From the NCBI RefSeq assembly GCF_026212465.1, contig NC_080050.1, positions 33,934,130 through 33,998,129 on the forward strand: a stretch of 64,000 nucleotides of DNA. Reading direction: 5' to 3'. Under the pieces are notes generated by a model that did no database searches, was not told the DNA's origin, and saw only the letters and a program-made list of their open reading frames with translations. The DNA is from Amaranthus tricolor. Taxonomy: Eukaryota; Streptophyta; Magnoliopsida; Caryophyllales; Amaranthaceae. The position numbers were made by a program, and so were the translations under genes. Below are positions 9,838-22,488 of the stretch, in pieces. Within the stretch, counting starts at the first letter, position 1; the number at the start of each line of letters is the position of its first letter.

Positions 9838-12200
9838 AAGCAAGTTTCGGCTACTGTATGTGCGAAAGTGCCAAAAAAGCTTAAAAACACATAAAATAAC
9901 AACTTAACACGTAATTTCTATCATATGACTATTATTTTTAATTCTAACCACTTCAACACAATAATATATACCAAAGAGTGTTTTGTTCCATGTTTCGTGC
10001 AAGACAAACCAAATTTAAGCTACATTATTCGTGTAAGTGCCAAAAAAGCTTAAAAACCCTTAAAATCACACCTTTAGAATGTTAATTCTAGCATATAACT
10101 ATGATTTTAAATTCTAACCACTTCAACACAATAATATATACCTAATAGTGTTGTGTGCCGAGTTACGTGGAAAACAACGCAAGTTTCGGCTACTTTATGT
10201 GCGAAAGTGCCAAAAAAGCTTAAAAACACATAAAATCACAACTTAACACGTAATTTCTATCGTATGACAATTATTTTCAATTCTAACCACTTCAACAGAA
10301 TAATATATACCAAAAAGTGTTTTGTTCCAAATTTCGTGCAAAACATACCAAATTTAAGGTACTTTATTCGTGTAAGTGCCAAAAAAGCTTAAAAACCCTT
10401 AAAATCACACCTTTAGCACGTAATTTCTAGCATATAACTATTATTTTAAATTCTAACCACTTCAACACAATAATATATACCAAATAGTGTTGTGTGCCAA
10501 CTTTCGTGCAAAACAACGGAAGTTTGGGCTACTTTATGTGCGAAAGTGCCAAAAAAGCTTATAAACACATAAAATCGCAATTTAACACGTAATTTCTATC
10601 ATATGACTATTATTTTCAATTCTATCCACTTCAACACAATAATATATACCAAACAGTTTTTTGTTCCATGTTTCGTGCAAAACAAACCAAATTTAAGCTA
10701 CTTTATTCGCGTAAGTGCAAAAAAAGCTTAAAAACCCTTAAAATCACACCTTTAGAACGTAATTTCTAGCATATAACTATGATCTTAAATTCTAACCACT
10801 TCAAAACAATAATATATACCAAATAGTGTTGTGTGCCAAGTTACGTGCAAAACAAAGCAAGTTTCCGCTACTGTATGTGCGAAAGTGCCAAAAAAGCTTA
10901 AAAACACATAAAATCACAACTTAACACGTAATTTCTATCATATGACTATTATTTTCAATTCTAACCACTTCAACACAATAATATATACCAAAGAGTGTTT
11001 TGTTCCAAATTTCGTGCAAAAAAACCAAATTTAAGCTACTTTATTCGTGTAAGTGCCAAAAAAGCTTTAAAACCCTTAAAATCACACCTTTAGAATGTAA
11101 ATTCTAGCATATAACTATGATTTTAAATTCTAACCACTTCAAGACAATAATATATACCTAATAGTGTTGTGTGCCAAGTTACGTGCAAAACAACGCAAGT
11201 TTCGGCTACTTTATGTGCGAAAGTGCAAAAAAAGCTTAAAAACCCTTAAAATCACACCTTTAGAACGTAATTTCAAGCATATAACTATGATTTTTAATTC
11301 TAACCACTTCAACACAATAAAATATACCAAATAGTGTTGTGTGCCAAGTTTCGTGCAACACAAAGCAAGTTTGGGCTACTTTATGTGCGAAAGTGCCAAA
11401 AAAACCTTAAAAACACATCAAATCGCAACTTAACACGTAATTTCTATCATATGACTATTATTTTCAATTCTAACCACTTCAACACAATAATATATACCAA
11501 AAAGTGTTTTGTTCCAAATTTCGTGCAAAACATACCAAATTTAAGCTACTTTATTCGTGTAAGTGCCAAAAAAGCTTAAAAACCCTTAAAATCACACCTA
11601 TAGAACGTAATTTCGAGCATATAACAATGATTTTAAATTCTAACCACTTCAACATGATTATATATACCAAATAGTGTTGTGTGCCAAGTTTCGTGCAAAA
11701 CAAAGCAAGTTTGGGCTACTTTATGTGCGAAAGTGCCAAAAAAGCATAAAAACACATCAAATTGCAACTTAACACGTAATTTCTATCATATAATTATTAT
11801 TTTTAATTCTAACCACTTCAACACAATAATATATACCAAAGAGTGCGTTATTCCATGTTTCGTGCAAAACAAACCAAATTTAAGCTACTTTATTCGTGTA
11901 AGTGCAAAAAAAGCTAAAAAACCCTTAAAATCACACCTTTAGCACGTAATTTCTAGCTTATAACTATCATTTTAAATTCTAACCACTTCAACACAATAAT
12001 ATATACCAAACAGTGTTGTGTGCCAAGTTTCCTGCAAAACAACGCGAGTTTGGGCTACTATATGTGCGAAAGTGCCAAAAAAGCTTATAAACACATAAAA
12101 TCGCAATTTAACACGTAATTTCTATCATATGACTATTATTTTCAAATCTAACCACTTCAACACAATAATATATACCAAAGAGTGTTTTGTTCAATGTTTC
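9838..12200 (+). repeat. HOR I copy 4, lacking monomers 7-8, then diverging
   Basis: Follows the HOR I order, but goes from monomer 6 straight to monomer 9 near 10810-10870 (gatcttaaattc, cttcaaaac, then gcaagtttccgctactg). That is loss of one dimer (about 339 bp), including the B/A chimera. The A/B chimera is retained (front near 11180). The match to HOR I ends inside monomer 17 at about 12200-12245, where aaactacattattcgcg replaces the expected bases. The right boundary is therefore approximate. Confidence 0.8.
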
Positions 12201-13386
12201 GTGCAAAACAAACCAAATTTAAACTACATTATTCGCGTAAGTGCAAAAAAAGCTTAAAAACCCTTAAAATCACACCTTTAGCACGTAATTTCAAGCATAT
12301 AACTATGACTTTTAATTCTAACCACTTCAACACAATAATATATACCAAATAGTGTTGTGTGCCAAGTTTCGTGCAACACAAAGCAAGTTTGGGCTACTTT
12401 ATGTGCGAAAGTGCCAAAAAACCTTTAAAACACATCAAATCGCAACTTAACACGTAATTTCTATCATATGACTATTATTTTCAATTCTAACCACTTCAAC
12501 ACAATAATATATACCAAAAAGTGTTTTGTTCCAAATTTCGTGCAAAACATACCAAATTTAAGCTACTTTATTCGTGTAAGTGCCAAAAAAGCTTAAAAAC
12601 CCTAAAAATCACACCTATAGAACGTAATTTCGAGCATATAACAATGATTTTAAATTCTGACTACTTCAACATGATAATATATACCAAATAGTGTTGTGTG
12701 CCAAGTTTCGTGCAAAACAAAGCAAGTTTTGGCTACTTTATGTGCGAAAGTGCCAAAAAAGCTTAAAAACACATCAAATTGCAACTTAACACGTAATTTC
12801 TATCATATGACTATTATTTTCAATTCTAACCACTTCAACACAATAATATATACCAAAGAGTGTGTTATTCCATGTTTCGTGCAAAACAAACCAAATTTAA
12901 GCTACTTTATTCGCGTAAGTGTAAAAAAAGCTTAAAAACCCTTAAAATCACACCTTTAGAACGTAATTTCTAGCATATAACTATGATTTTAAATTCTAAC
13001 CACTTCAAAACAATAATATATACCAAATAGTGTTTTGTGCCAAGTTGCGTGCAAAACAAAGCAAGTTTCGGCTAATGTATGTGCGAAAGTGCCAAAAAAG
13101 CTTAAAAACACATAAACTAACAACTTAACACGTAATTTCTATCATATGACTATTATTTTTAATTCTAACCACTTCAACACAATAATATATACCAAAGAGT
13201 GTTTTGTTCCATGTTTCGTGCAAGACAAACCAAATTTAAGCTACTTTATTCGTGTAAGTGCCAAAAAAGCTTAAAAACCCTTAAAATCACACCTTTAGAA
13301 TGTAAATTCTAGCATATAACTTTGATTTTAAATTCTAACCACTTCAACACAATAATATATACCTAATAGTGTTGTGTGCCGAGTTA

Positions 13387-14573
13387 CGTGCAAAACAACG
13401 CAAGTTTCGGCTACTTTATGTGCGAAAGTGCAAAAAAAGCTTAAAAACCCTTAAAATCACACCTTTAGAACGTAATTTCAAGCATATAACTATGATTTTT
13501 AATTCTAACCACTTCAACACAATAAAATATACCAAATAGTGTTGTGTGCCAAGTTTCGTGCAAAACAAAGCAAGTTTGGGCTACTTTATGTGCGAAAGTG
13601 CCAAAAAACCTTAATAACACATCAAATCGCAACTTAACACGTAATTTCTATCATATGACTATTATTTTCAATTCTAACCACTTCAACACAATAATATATA
13701 CGAAAAAGTGTTTTGTTCCAAATTTCGTGCAAAACATACCAAATTTAAGCTACTTTATTCGTGTAAGTGCCAAAAAAGCTTAAAAACCCTTAAAATCACA
13801 CCTATAGAACGTAATTTCGAGCATATAACAATGATTTTAAATTCTAACCACTTCAACATGATAATATATACCAAATAGTGTTGTGTGCCAAGTTTCGTGC
13901 AAAACAAAGCAAGTTTGGGCTACTTTATATGCGAAAGTGCCAAAAAAGCATAAAAACACATCAAATTGCAACTTAACACGTAATTTCTATCATATGACTA
14001 TTATTTTCAATTCTAACCACTTCAACACAATAATATATACCAAAGAGTATGTTATTCCATGTTTCGTGCAAAACAAACCAAATTTAAGCTATTTTATTCG
14101 TGTAAGTGCAAAAAAGCTTAAAAACCCTTAAAATCACACCTTTAGCACGTAATTTCTAGCATATAACTATCATTTTAAATTCTAACCACTTCAACACAAC
14201 AATATATACCAAACAGTGTTGTGTGCCAAGTTTCCTGCAAAATAACGCGAGTTTGGGCTACTATATGTGCGAAAGTGCCAAAAAAGCTTATAAACACATA
14301 AAATCGCAATTTAACACGTAATTTCTATCATATGACTATTATTTTTAAATCTAACCACTTCAACACAATAATATATACCAAAGAGTGTTTTGTTCAATGT
14401 TTCGTGCAAAACAAACCAAATTTAAGCTACTTTATTCGTGTAAGTGCCAAAAAAAGCTTAAAAACCCTTAAAATCACACCTTTAGAATGTAAATTCTAGC
14501 ATATAACTATGATTTTAAATTCTAACCACTTCAACACAATAATATATACCTAATAGTGTTGTGTGCCAAGTTA
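13387..14573 (+). repeat. 7-monomer tandem duplication, copy 1 (1187 bp)
   Basis: Begins with an A/B chimera, followed by A B A B A B. It shares markers with the next 1.13 kb: aataaaatatacc, ccaaaaaacctt, catgataat, gagtatgttattcc, gctattttattcg and gcaaaataacgcgag. The offset between copies is 1187 bp, seven monomers. Confidence 0.85.
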
Positions 14574-15705
14574 TGTGCAAAACAACGCATGTTTCGGCTA
14601 CTTTATGTGCGAAAGTGCAAAAAAAGCTTAAAAACCCTTAAAATCACACCTTTAGAACGTAATTTCAAGCATATAACTATGATTTTTAATTCTAACCACT
14701 TCAACACAATAAAATATACCAAATAGTGTTGTGTGCCAAGTTTCGTGCAAAACAAAGCAAGTTTGGGCTACTTTATGTGCGAAAGTGCCAAAAAACCTTA
14801 AAAACACATCAAATCGCAACTTAACACGTAATTTCTATCATATGACTATTATTTTCAATTCTAACCACTTCAACACAATAATATATACCAAAAAGTGTTT
14901 TGTTCCAAATTTCGTGCAAAACATACCAAATTTAAGCTACTTTATTCGTGTAAGTGCCAAAAAAGCTTAAAAACCCTTAAAATCACACCTATAGAACGTA
15001 ATTTCGAGCATATAACAATGATTTTAAATTCTAACCACTTCAACATGATAATATATACCAAATAGTGTTGTGTGCCAAGTTTCGTGCAAAACATCAAATT
15101 GCAACTTAAGACGTAATTTCTATCATATGACTATTATTTTCAATTCTAACCACTTCAACACAATAATATATACCAAAGAGTATGTTATTCCATGTTTCGT
15201 GCAAAACAAACCAAATTTAAGCTATTTTATTCGTGTAAGTGCAAAAAAAGCTTAAAAACCCTTAAAATCACACCTTTAGCACGTAATTTCTAGCATATAA
15301 CTATCATTTTAAATTCTAACCACTTCAACACAATAATATATACCAAACAGTGTTGTGTGCCAAGTTTCCTGCAAAATAACGCGAGTTTGGGCTACTATAT
15401 GTGCGAAAGTGCCAAAAAAAGCTTATAAACACATAAAATCGCAATTTAACACGTAATTTCTATCATATGACTATTATTTTTAAATCTAACCACTTCAACA
15501 CAATAATATATACCAAAGAGTGTTTTGTTCAATGTTTCGTGCAAAACAAACCAAATTTAAGCTACTTTATTCGTGTAAGTGCCAAAAAAGCTTAAAAACC
15601 CTTAAAATCACACCTTTAGAATGTAAATTCTAGCATAACTATGATTTTAAATTCTAACCACTTCAACACAATAATATATACCTAATAGTGTTGTGTGCCA
15701 AGTTA
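14574..15705 (+). repeat. 7-monomer tandem duplication, copy 2, with an internal deletion
   Basis: Second copy of the 1187-bp block, shortened to 1132 bp mainly by a 54-bp deletion inside one A monomer (15083-15197), plus a 2-bp loss at the agcataactatga site near 15632. Its start has the variant ttatgtgc where copy 1 has ttacgtgc. Confidence 0.85.
15083..15197 (+). repeat. Truncated A monomer (115 bp, 54-bp deletion)
   Basis: Compared with its sister monomer starting at 13896, the front cgtgcaaaaca joins directly to tcaaattgc. This removes the whole class-specific middle, the shared block with the HindIII site and the phased A-tracts. The junction has a 3-bp overlap (aca), which suggests slippage or end joining. 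It is the clearest large intra-monomer deletion I saw in the window. Confidence 0.88.
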
Positions 15706-18590
15706 CGTGCAAAACAAAGCAAGTTTCGGCTACTGTATGTGCGAAAGTGCCAAAAAAGCTTAAAAACACATAAAATAACAACTTAACACGTAATTTCTAT
15801 CATATGACTATTATTTTTAATTCTAACCACTTCAACACAATAATATATACCAAAGAGTGTTTTGTTCCATGTTTCGTGCAAGACAAACCAAATTTAAGCT
15901 ACTTTATTCGTGTAAGTGCCAAAAAAGCTTAAAAACCCTTAAAATCACACCTTTAGAATGTAAATTCTAGCATATAACTATGATTTTAAATTCTAACCAC
16001 TTCAACACAATAATATATACCAAATAGTGTTGTGTGCCAACTTTCGTGCAAAACAACGGAAGTTTGGGCTACTTTATGTGCGAAAGTGCCAAAAAAGCTT
16101 ATAAACACATAAAATCGCAATTTAACACGTAATTTCTATCATATGACTATTATTTTCAATTCTATCCACTTCAACACAATAATATATACCAAACAGTTTT
16201 TTGTTCCATGTTTCGTGCAAAACAAACCAAATTTAAGCTACTTTATTCGCGTAAGTGCAAAAAAAGCTTAAAAACCCTTAAAATAACACCTTTAGAACGT
16301 AATTTCTAGCATATAACTATGATTTTAAATTCTAACCACTTCAAAACAATAATATATACCAAATAGTGTTGTGTGCCAAGTTACGTGCAAAACAAAGCAA
16401 GTTTCCGCTACTGTATGTGCGAAAGTGCCAAAAAAGCTTAAAAACACATAAAATAACAACTTAACACGTAATTTCTATCATATGACTATTATTTTCAATT
16501 CTAACCACTTCAACACAATAATATATACCAAAGAGTGTTTTGTTCCAAATTTCGTGCAAAACAAACCAAATTTAAGCTACTTTATTCGTGTAAGTGCCAA
16601 AAAAGCTTAAAAACCCTTAAAATCACACCTTTAGAATGTAAATTCTAGAATATAACTATGATTTTAAATTCTAACCACTTCAAGACAATAATATATACCT
16701 AATAGTGTTGTGTGCCAAGTTACGTGCAAAACAACGCAAGTTTCGGGTACTTTATGTGCGAAAGTGCAAAAAAAGCTTAAAAACCCTTAAAATCACACCT
16801 TTAGAACGTAATTTCAAGCATATAACTATCATTTTAAATTCTAACCACTTCAACACAATAATATATACCAAACAGTGTTGTGTGCCAAGTTTCCTGCAAA
16901 ACAACGCGAGTTTGGGCTACTATATCTGCGAAAGTGCCAAAAAAGCTTATAAACACATAAAATCGCAATTTAACACGTAATTTCTATCATATGACTATTA
17001 TTTTCAAATCTAACCACTTCAACACAATAATATATACCAAAGAGTGTTTTGTTCAATGTTTTGTGCAAAACAAACCAAATTTAAGCTACTTTATTCGTGT
17101 AAGTGCCAAAAAAGCTTAAAAACCCTTAAAATCACACCTTTAGAATGTAAATTCTAGCATATAACTATGATTTTAAATTCTAACCACTTCAACACAATAA
17201 TATATACCTAATAGTGTTATGTGCCAAGTTACGTGCAAAACAACGCAAGTTTCGGCTACTTTATGTGCGAAAGTGCCAAAAAAGCTTAAAAACACATAAA
17301 ATCACAACTTAACACGTAATTTCTATCATATGACTATTATTTTCAATTCCAACCACTTCAACACAATAATATATAGCAAAAAGTGTTTTGTTCCAAATTT
17401 CGTGCAAAACATACAAAATTTAAGCTACTTTATTCGTGTAAGTGCCAAAAAAAGCTTAAAAACCCTTAAAATCACACCTTTAGCACGTAATTTCTAGCAT
17501 ATAACTATCATTTTAAATTCTAACCACTTCAACACAATAATATATACCAAATAGTGTTGTGTGTCAACATTCGTGCAAAACAACGGAAGTTTGGGCTACT
17601 TTATGTGCGAAAGTGCCAAAAAAGCTTATAAACACATAAAATCGCAATTTAACACGTAATTTCTATCATATGACTATTATTTTCAATTCTATCCACTTCA
17701 ACACAATAATATATACCAAAGAGTGTTTTGTTCCATGTTTCGTGCAAAACAAACCAAATTTAAGCTACTTTATTCGCGTAAGTGTAAAAAACGCTTAAAA
17801 ACCCTTAAAATCACACCCTTAGAACGTAATTTCTAGCATATAACTATGATTTTAAATTCTAACCACTTCAAAACAATAATATATACCAAATAGTGTTGTG
17901 TGCCAAGTTACGTGAAAAACAAAGCAAGTTTCGGCTACTGTATGTGCGAAAGTGCCAAAAAAGCTTAAAAACACATAAAATAACAACTTAACACGTAATT
18001 TCTATCATATGACTATTATTTTTAATTCTAACCATTTCAACACAATAATATATACCAAAGAGTGTTTTGTTCCATGTTTCGTGCAAGACAAACCAAATTT
18101 AAGCTACTTTATTCGTGGTAAGTGCCAAAAAAGCTTAAAAACCCTTAAAATCACACCTTTAGAATGTAAATTTTAGCATATAACTATGATTTTAAATTCT
18201 AACCACTTCAACACAATAATATATACCTAATAGTGTTGTGTGCCAAGTTACGTGCAAAAACAACGCAAGTTTCGGCTACTTTATGTGCGAAAGTGCCAAA
18301 AAAGATTATAAACACATAAAATCGCAATTTAACACGTAATTTCTATCATATGACTATTATTTTCAATTCTATCCACTTCAACACAATAATATATACCAAA
18401 GAGTTTTTTGTTCCATGTTTCGTGCAAAACAAACCAAATTTAAGCTACATTATTCGCGTAAGTGCAATAAAAGCTTAAAAACCCTTAAAATCACACCTTT
18501 AGAACGTAATTTCTAGCATATAACTATGATTTTAAATTCTAACCACTTCAAAACAATAATATATACCAAATAGTGTTGTGTGCCAAGTTA

Positions 18591-19606
18591 CGTGCAAAAC
18601 AAAGCAAGTTTCGGCTACTGTATGTGCGAAAGTGCCAAAAAAGTTTAAAAATACATAAAATCACAACTTAACACGTAATTTCTATCATATGACTATTATT
18701 TTCAATTCTAACCACTTCAACACAATAATATATACCAAAAAGTGTTTTGTTCCAAATTCGTGCAAAACAAACCAAATTTAAGCAACTTTATTCGTCTAAG
18801 TGCCAAAAAAGCTTAAAAACCCTTAAAATCACACCTTTAGCACGTAATTTCAAGCATATAACTATGACTTTCAATTCTAACCACTTCAACACAATAATAT
18901 ATACCAAATAGTGTTGTGTGCCAAGTTTCGTGCAAAACAAAGCAAGTTTGGGCTACTTTATGTGCGAAAGTGCCAAAAAACCTTAAAAACACATCAAATC
19001 GCAACTTAACACGTAATTTCTATCATATGACTATTATTTTCAATTCTAACCACTTCAACACAATAATATATACCAAAAAGTGTTTTGATCCAAATTTCGT
19101 GCAAAACATACCAAATTTAAGCTACTTTATTCGTGTAAGTGCCAAAAAAGCTTTAAAACCCTAAAAATCACACCTATAGAACGTAATCTCGAGCATATAA
19201 CAATGATTTTAAATTCTAACCACTTCAACATGATAATATATACCAAATAGTGTTGTGTGCCATGTTTCGTGCAAAACAAAGCAAGTTTGGGCTACTTTAT
19301 GTGCGAAAGTGCCAAAAAAGCTTAAAAACACATCAAATTGCAACTTAACACGTAATTTCTATCATATGACTATTATTTTCAATTCTAACCACTTCAACAC
19401 AATAATATATACCAAAGAGTGTGTTATTCCATGTTTCGTGCAAAACAAACCAAATTTAAGCTACTTTATTCGTGTAAGTGCCAAAAAAGCATAAAAACCC
19501 TTAAAATCACACCTTTAGCACGTAATTTCTAGCATATAACTATCATTTTAAATTCTAACCACTTCAAAACAATAATATATACCAAATAGTGTTGTGTGCC
19601 AAGTTA
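18591..19606 (+). repeat. 6-monomer tandem duplication, copy 1 (1016 bp)
   Basis: Six monomers marked by ccaaaaaagtttaaaaatac, the shortened ccaaattcgtgc, attcgtctaag, ccaaaaaacctt, gctttaaaaccctaaaa and catgataat. The same order recurs exactly 1016 bp later. Only isolated substitutions separate the copies, for example tgacttt against tgatttt and tttgatcc against tttgttcc. Confidence 0.88.
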
Positions 19607-20622
19607 CGTGCAAAACAAAGCAAGTTTCGGCTACTGTATGTGCGAAAGTGCCAAAAAAGTTTAAAAACACATAAAATCACAACTTAACACGTAATTTCTA
19701 TCATATGACTATTATTTTCAATTCTAACCACTTCAACACAATAATATATACCAAAAAGTGTTTTGTTCCAAATTCGTGCAAAACAAACCAAATTTAAGCA
19801 ACTTTATTCGTCTAAGTGCCAAAAAAGCTTAAAAACCCTTAAAATCACACCTTTAGCACGTAATTTCAAGCATATAACTATGATTTTCAATTCTAACCAC
19901 TTCAACACAATAATATATACCAAATAGTGTTGTGTGCCAAGTTTCGTGCAAAACAAAGCAAGTTTGGGCTACTTTATGTGCGAAAGTGCCAAAAAACCTT
20001 AAAAACACATCAAATCGCAACTTAACACGTAATTTCTATCATATGACTATTATTTTCAATTCTAACCACTTCAACACAATAATATATACCAAAAAGTGTT
20101 TTGTTCCAAATTTCGTGCAAAACATACCAAATTTAAGCTACTTTATTCGTGTAAGTGCCAAAAAAGCTTTAAAACCCTAAAAATCACACCTATAGAACGT
20201 AATTTCGAGCATATAACAATGATTTTAAATTCTAACCACCTCAACATGATAATATATACCAAATAGTGTTGTGTGCCATGTTTCGTGCAAAACAAAGCAA
20301 GTTTGGGCTACTTTATGTGCGAAAGTGCCAAAAAAGCTTAAAAACACATCAAATTGCAACTTAACACGTAATTTCTATCATATGACTATTATTTTCAATT
20401 CTAACCACTTCAACACAATAATATATACCAAAGAGTGTGTTATTCCATGTTTCGTGCAAAACAAACCAAATTTAAGCTACTTTATTCGTGTAAGTGCCAA
20501 AAAAGCATAAAAACCCTTAAAATCACACCTTTAGCACGTAATTTCTAGCATATAACTATCATTTTAAATTCTAACCACTTCAACACAATAATATATAACA
20601 AACAGTGTTGTGTGCCAAGTTT
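19607..20622 (+). repeat. 6-monomer tandem duplication, copy 2 (1016 bp)
   Basis: Second copy, same length as copy 1, with the same one-base deletion (ccaaattcgtgc) and the same attcgtctaag variant. Shared private mutations and equal length indicate a recent duplication. The array resumes other HOR I-like monomers at 20623. Confidence 0.88.
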
Positions 20623-22488
20623 CCTGCAAAACAACGGAAGTTTGGGCTACTTTATGTGCGAAAGTGCCAAAAAAGCTTATAAACACATAAAATCGCAATT
20701 TAACACGTAATTTCTATCATATGACTATTATTTTCAATTCTATCCACTTCAACACAATAATATATACCAAAGAGTGTTTTGTTCCATGTTTCGTGCAAAA
20801 CAAACCAATATTAAGCTACTTTATTCGCGTAAGTGTAAAAAAAGCTTAAAAACCCTTAAAATCACACCTTTAGAACGTAATTTCTAGCATATAACTATGA
20901 TTTTAAATTCTAACCACTTCAAAACAATAATATATACCAAATAGTGTTGTGTGCCAAGTTACGTGCAAAACAAAGCAAGTTTCGGCTACTGTATATGTGC
21001 GAAAGTGCCAAAAAAGCTTAAAAACACATAAAATAACAACTTAACACGTAATTTCTATCATATGACTATTATTTTTAATTCTAACCACTTCAACACAATA
21101 ATATATACCAAAGAGTGTTTTTTTCCATGTTTCGTGCAAGACAAACCAAATTTAAGCTACTTTATTCGTGTAAGTGCCAAAAAAGCTTAAAAACCCTTAA
21201 AATCACACCTTTAGAATGTAAATTCTAGCATATAACTATGATTTTCAATTCTAACCACTTCAACACAATAATATATACCTAATAGTGTTGTGTGCCGAGT
21301 TACGTGCAAAACAACGCAAGTTTCGGCTACTTTATGTGCGAAAGTGCCAAAAAAGCTTAAAAACACATAAAATCACAACTTAACACGTAATTTCTATCAT
21401 ATGACAATTATTTTCAATTCTAACCACTTCAACACAATAATATATAACAAAAAGTGTTTTGTTCCAAATTTCGTGCAAAACATACAAAATTTAAGCTACT
21501 TTATTCGTGTAAGTGCCAAAAAAGCTTAAAAACCCTTTAAATCACACCTTTAGCACGTAATTTCTAGCATATAACTATCATTTTAAATTCTAACCACTTC
21601 AACACAATAAAATATACCAAATAGTGTTGTGTGCCAACATTCGTGCAAAACAATGGAAGTTTGGGCTACTTTATGTGCGAAAGTGCCAAAAAAGCTTATA
21701 AACACATAAAATCGCAATTTAACACGTAATTTCTATCATATGACTATTATTTTCAATTCTATCCACTTCAGCACAATAATATATACCAAACAGTTTTTTG
21801 TTCCATGTTTCGTGCAAAACAAACCAAATTTAAGCTACTTTATTCGCGTAAGTGCAAAAAAAGCTTAAAAACCCTTAAAATCACACCTTTAGAACGTAAT
21901 TTCTAGCATATAACTATGATTTTAAATTCTAACCACTTTAAAACAATAATATATACCAAATAGTGTTGTGTGCCAAGTTACGTGCAAAACAAAGCAAGTT
22001 TCCGCTACTGTATGTGCGAAAGTGCCAAAAAAGCTTAAAAACACATAAAATCACAACTTAACACGTGATTTATATCATATGACTATTATTTTCAATTCCA
22101 ACCACTTCACACAATAATATATACCAATGAGTGTTTTGTTCCAAATTTCGTGGAAAACAAACCTAATTTAAGCTACTTTATTCGTGTAAGTGCCAAAAAA
22201 GCTTAAAAACCCTTAAAATCACACCTTTAGAATGTAAATTCTAGCATATAACTATGATTTTAAATTCTAACCACTTCAAGACAATAATATATACCTAATA
22301 GTGTTGTGTGCCAAGTTACGTGCAAAAGAACGCAAGTTTCGGCTACTTTATGTGCGAAAGTGCAAAAAAAGCTTAAAAACCCTTAAAATCACACCTTTAG
22401 AACGTAATTTTAAGCATATAACTATGATTTTTAATTCTAACCACTTCAACACAATAAAATATACCAAATAATGTTGTGTGCCAAGTTT

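Larger units (their letters stand above)
12201..22488 (+). repeat. Mosaic satellite region built from HOR I variants
   Basis: Monomers here carry the same variants as HOR I (cgtgcaagac, ccaaacagttttttg, ccaaaaaacctt, atttcaagc, cctaatag), but the 21-monomer order is broken into shuffled blocks. Recognisable sub-blocks are a 7-monomer tandem duplication (13387-15705), a 6-monomer tandem duplication (18591-20622), and a block marked by gtttccgctactg followed by cttcaagac that recurs at 10861, 16401 and 21998. No non-satellite sequence is present. Confidence 0.75.
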
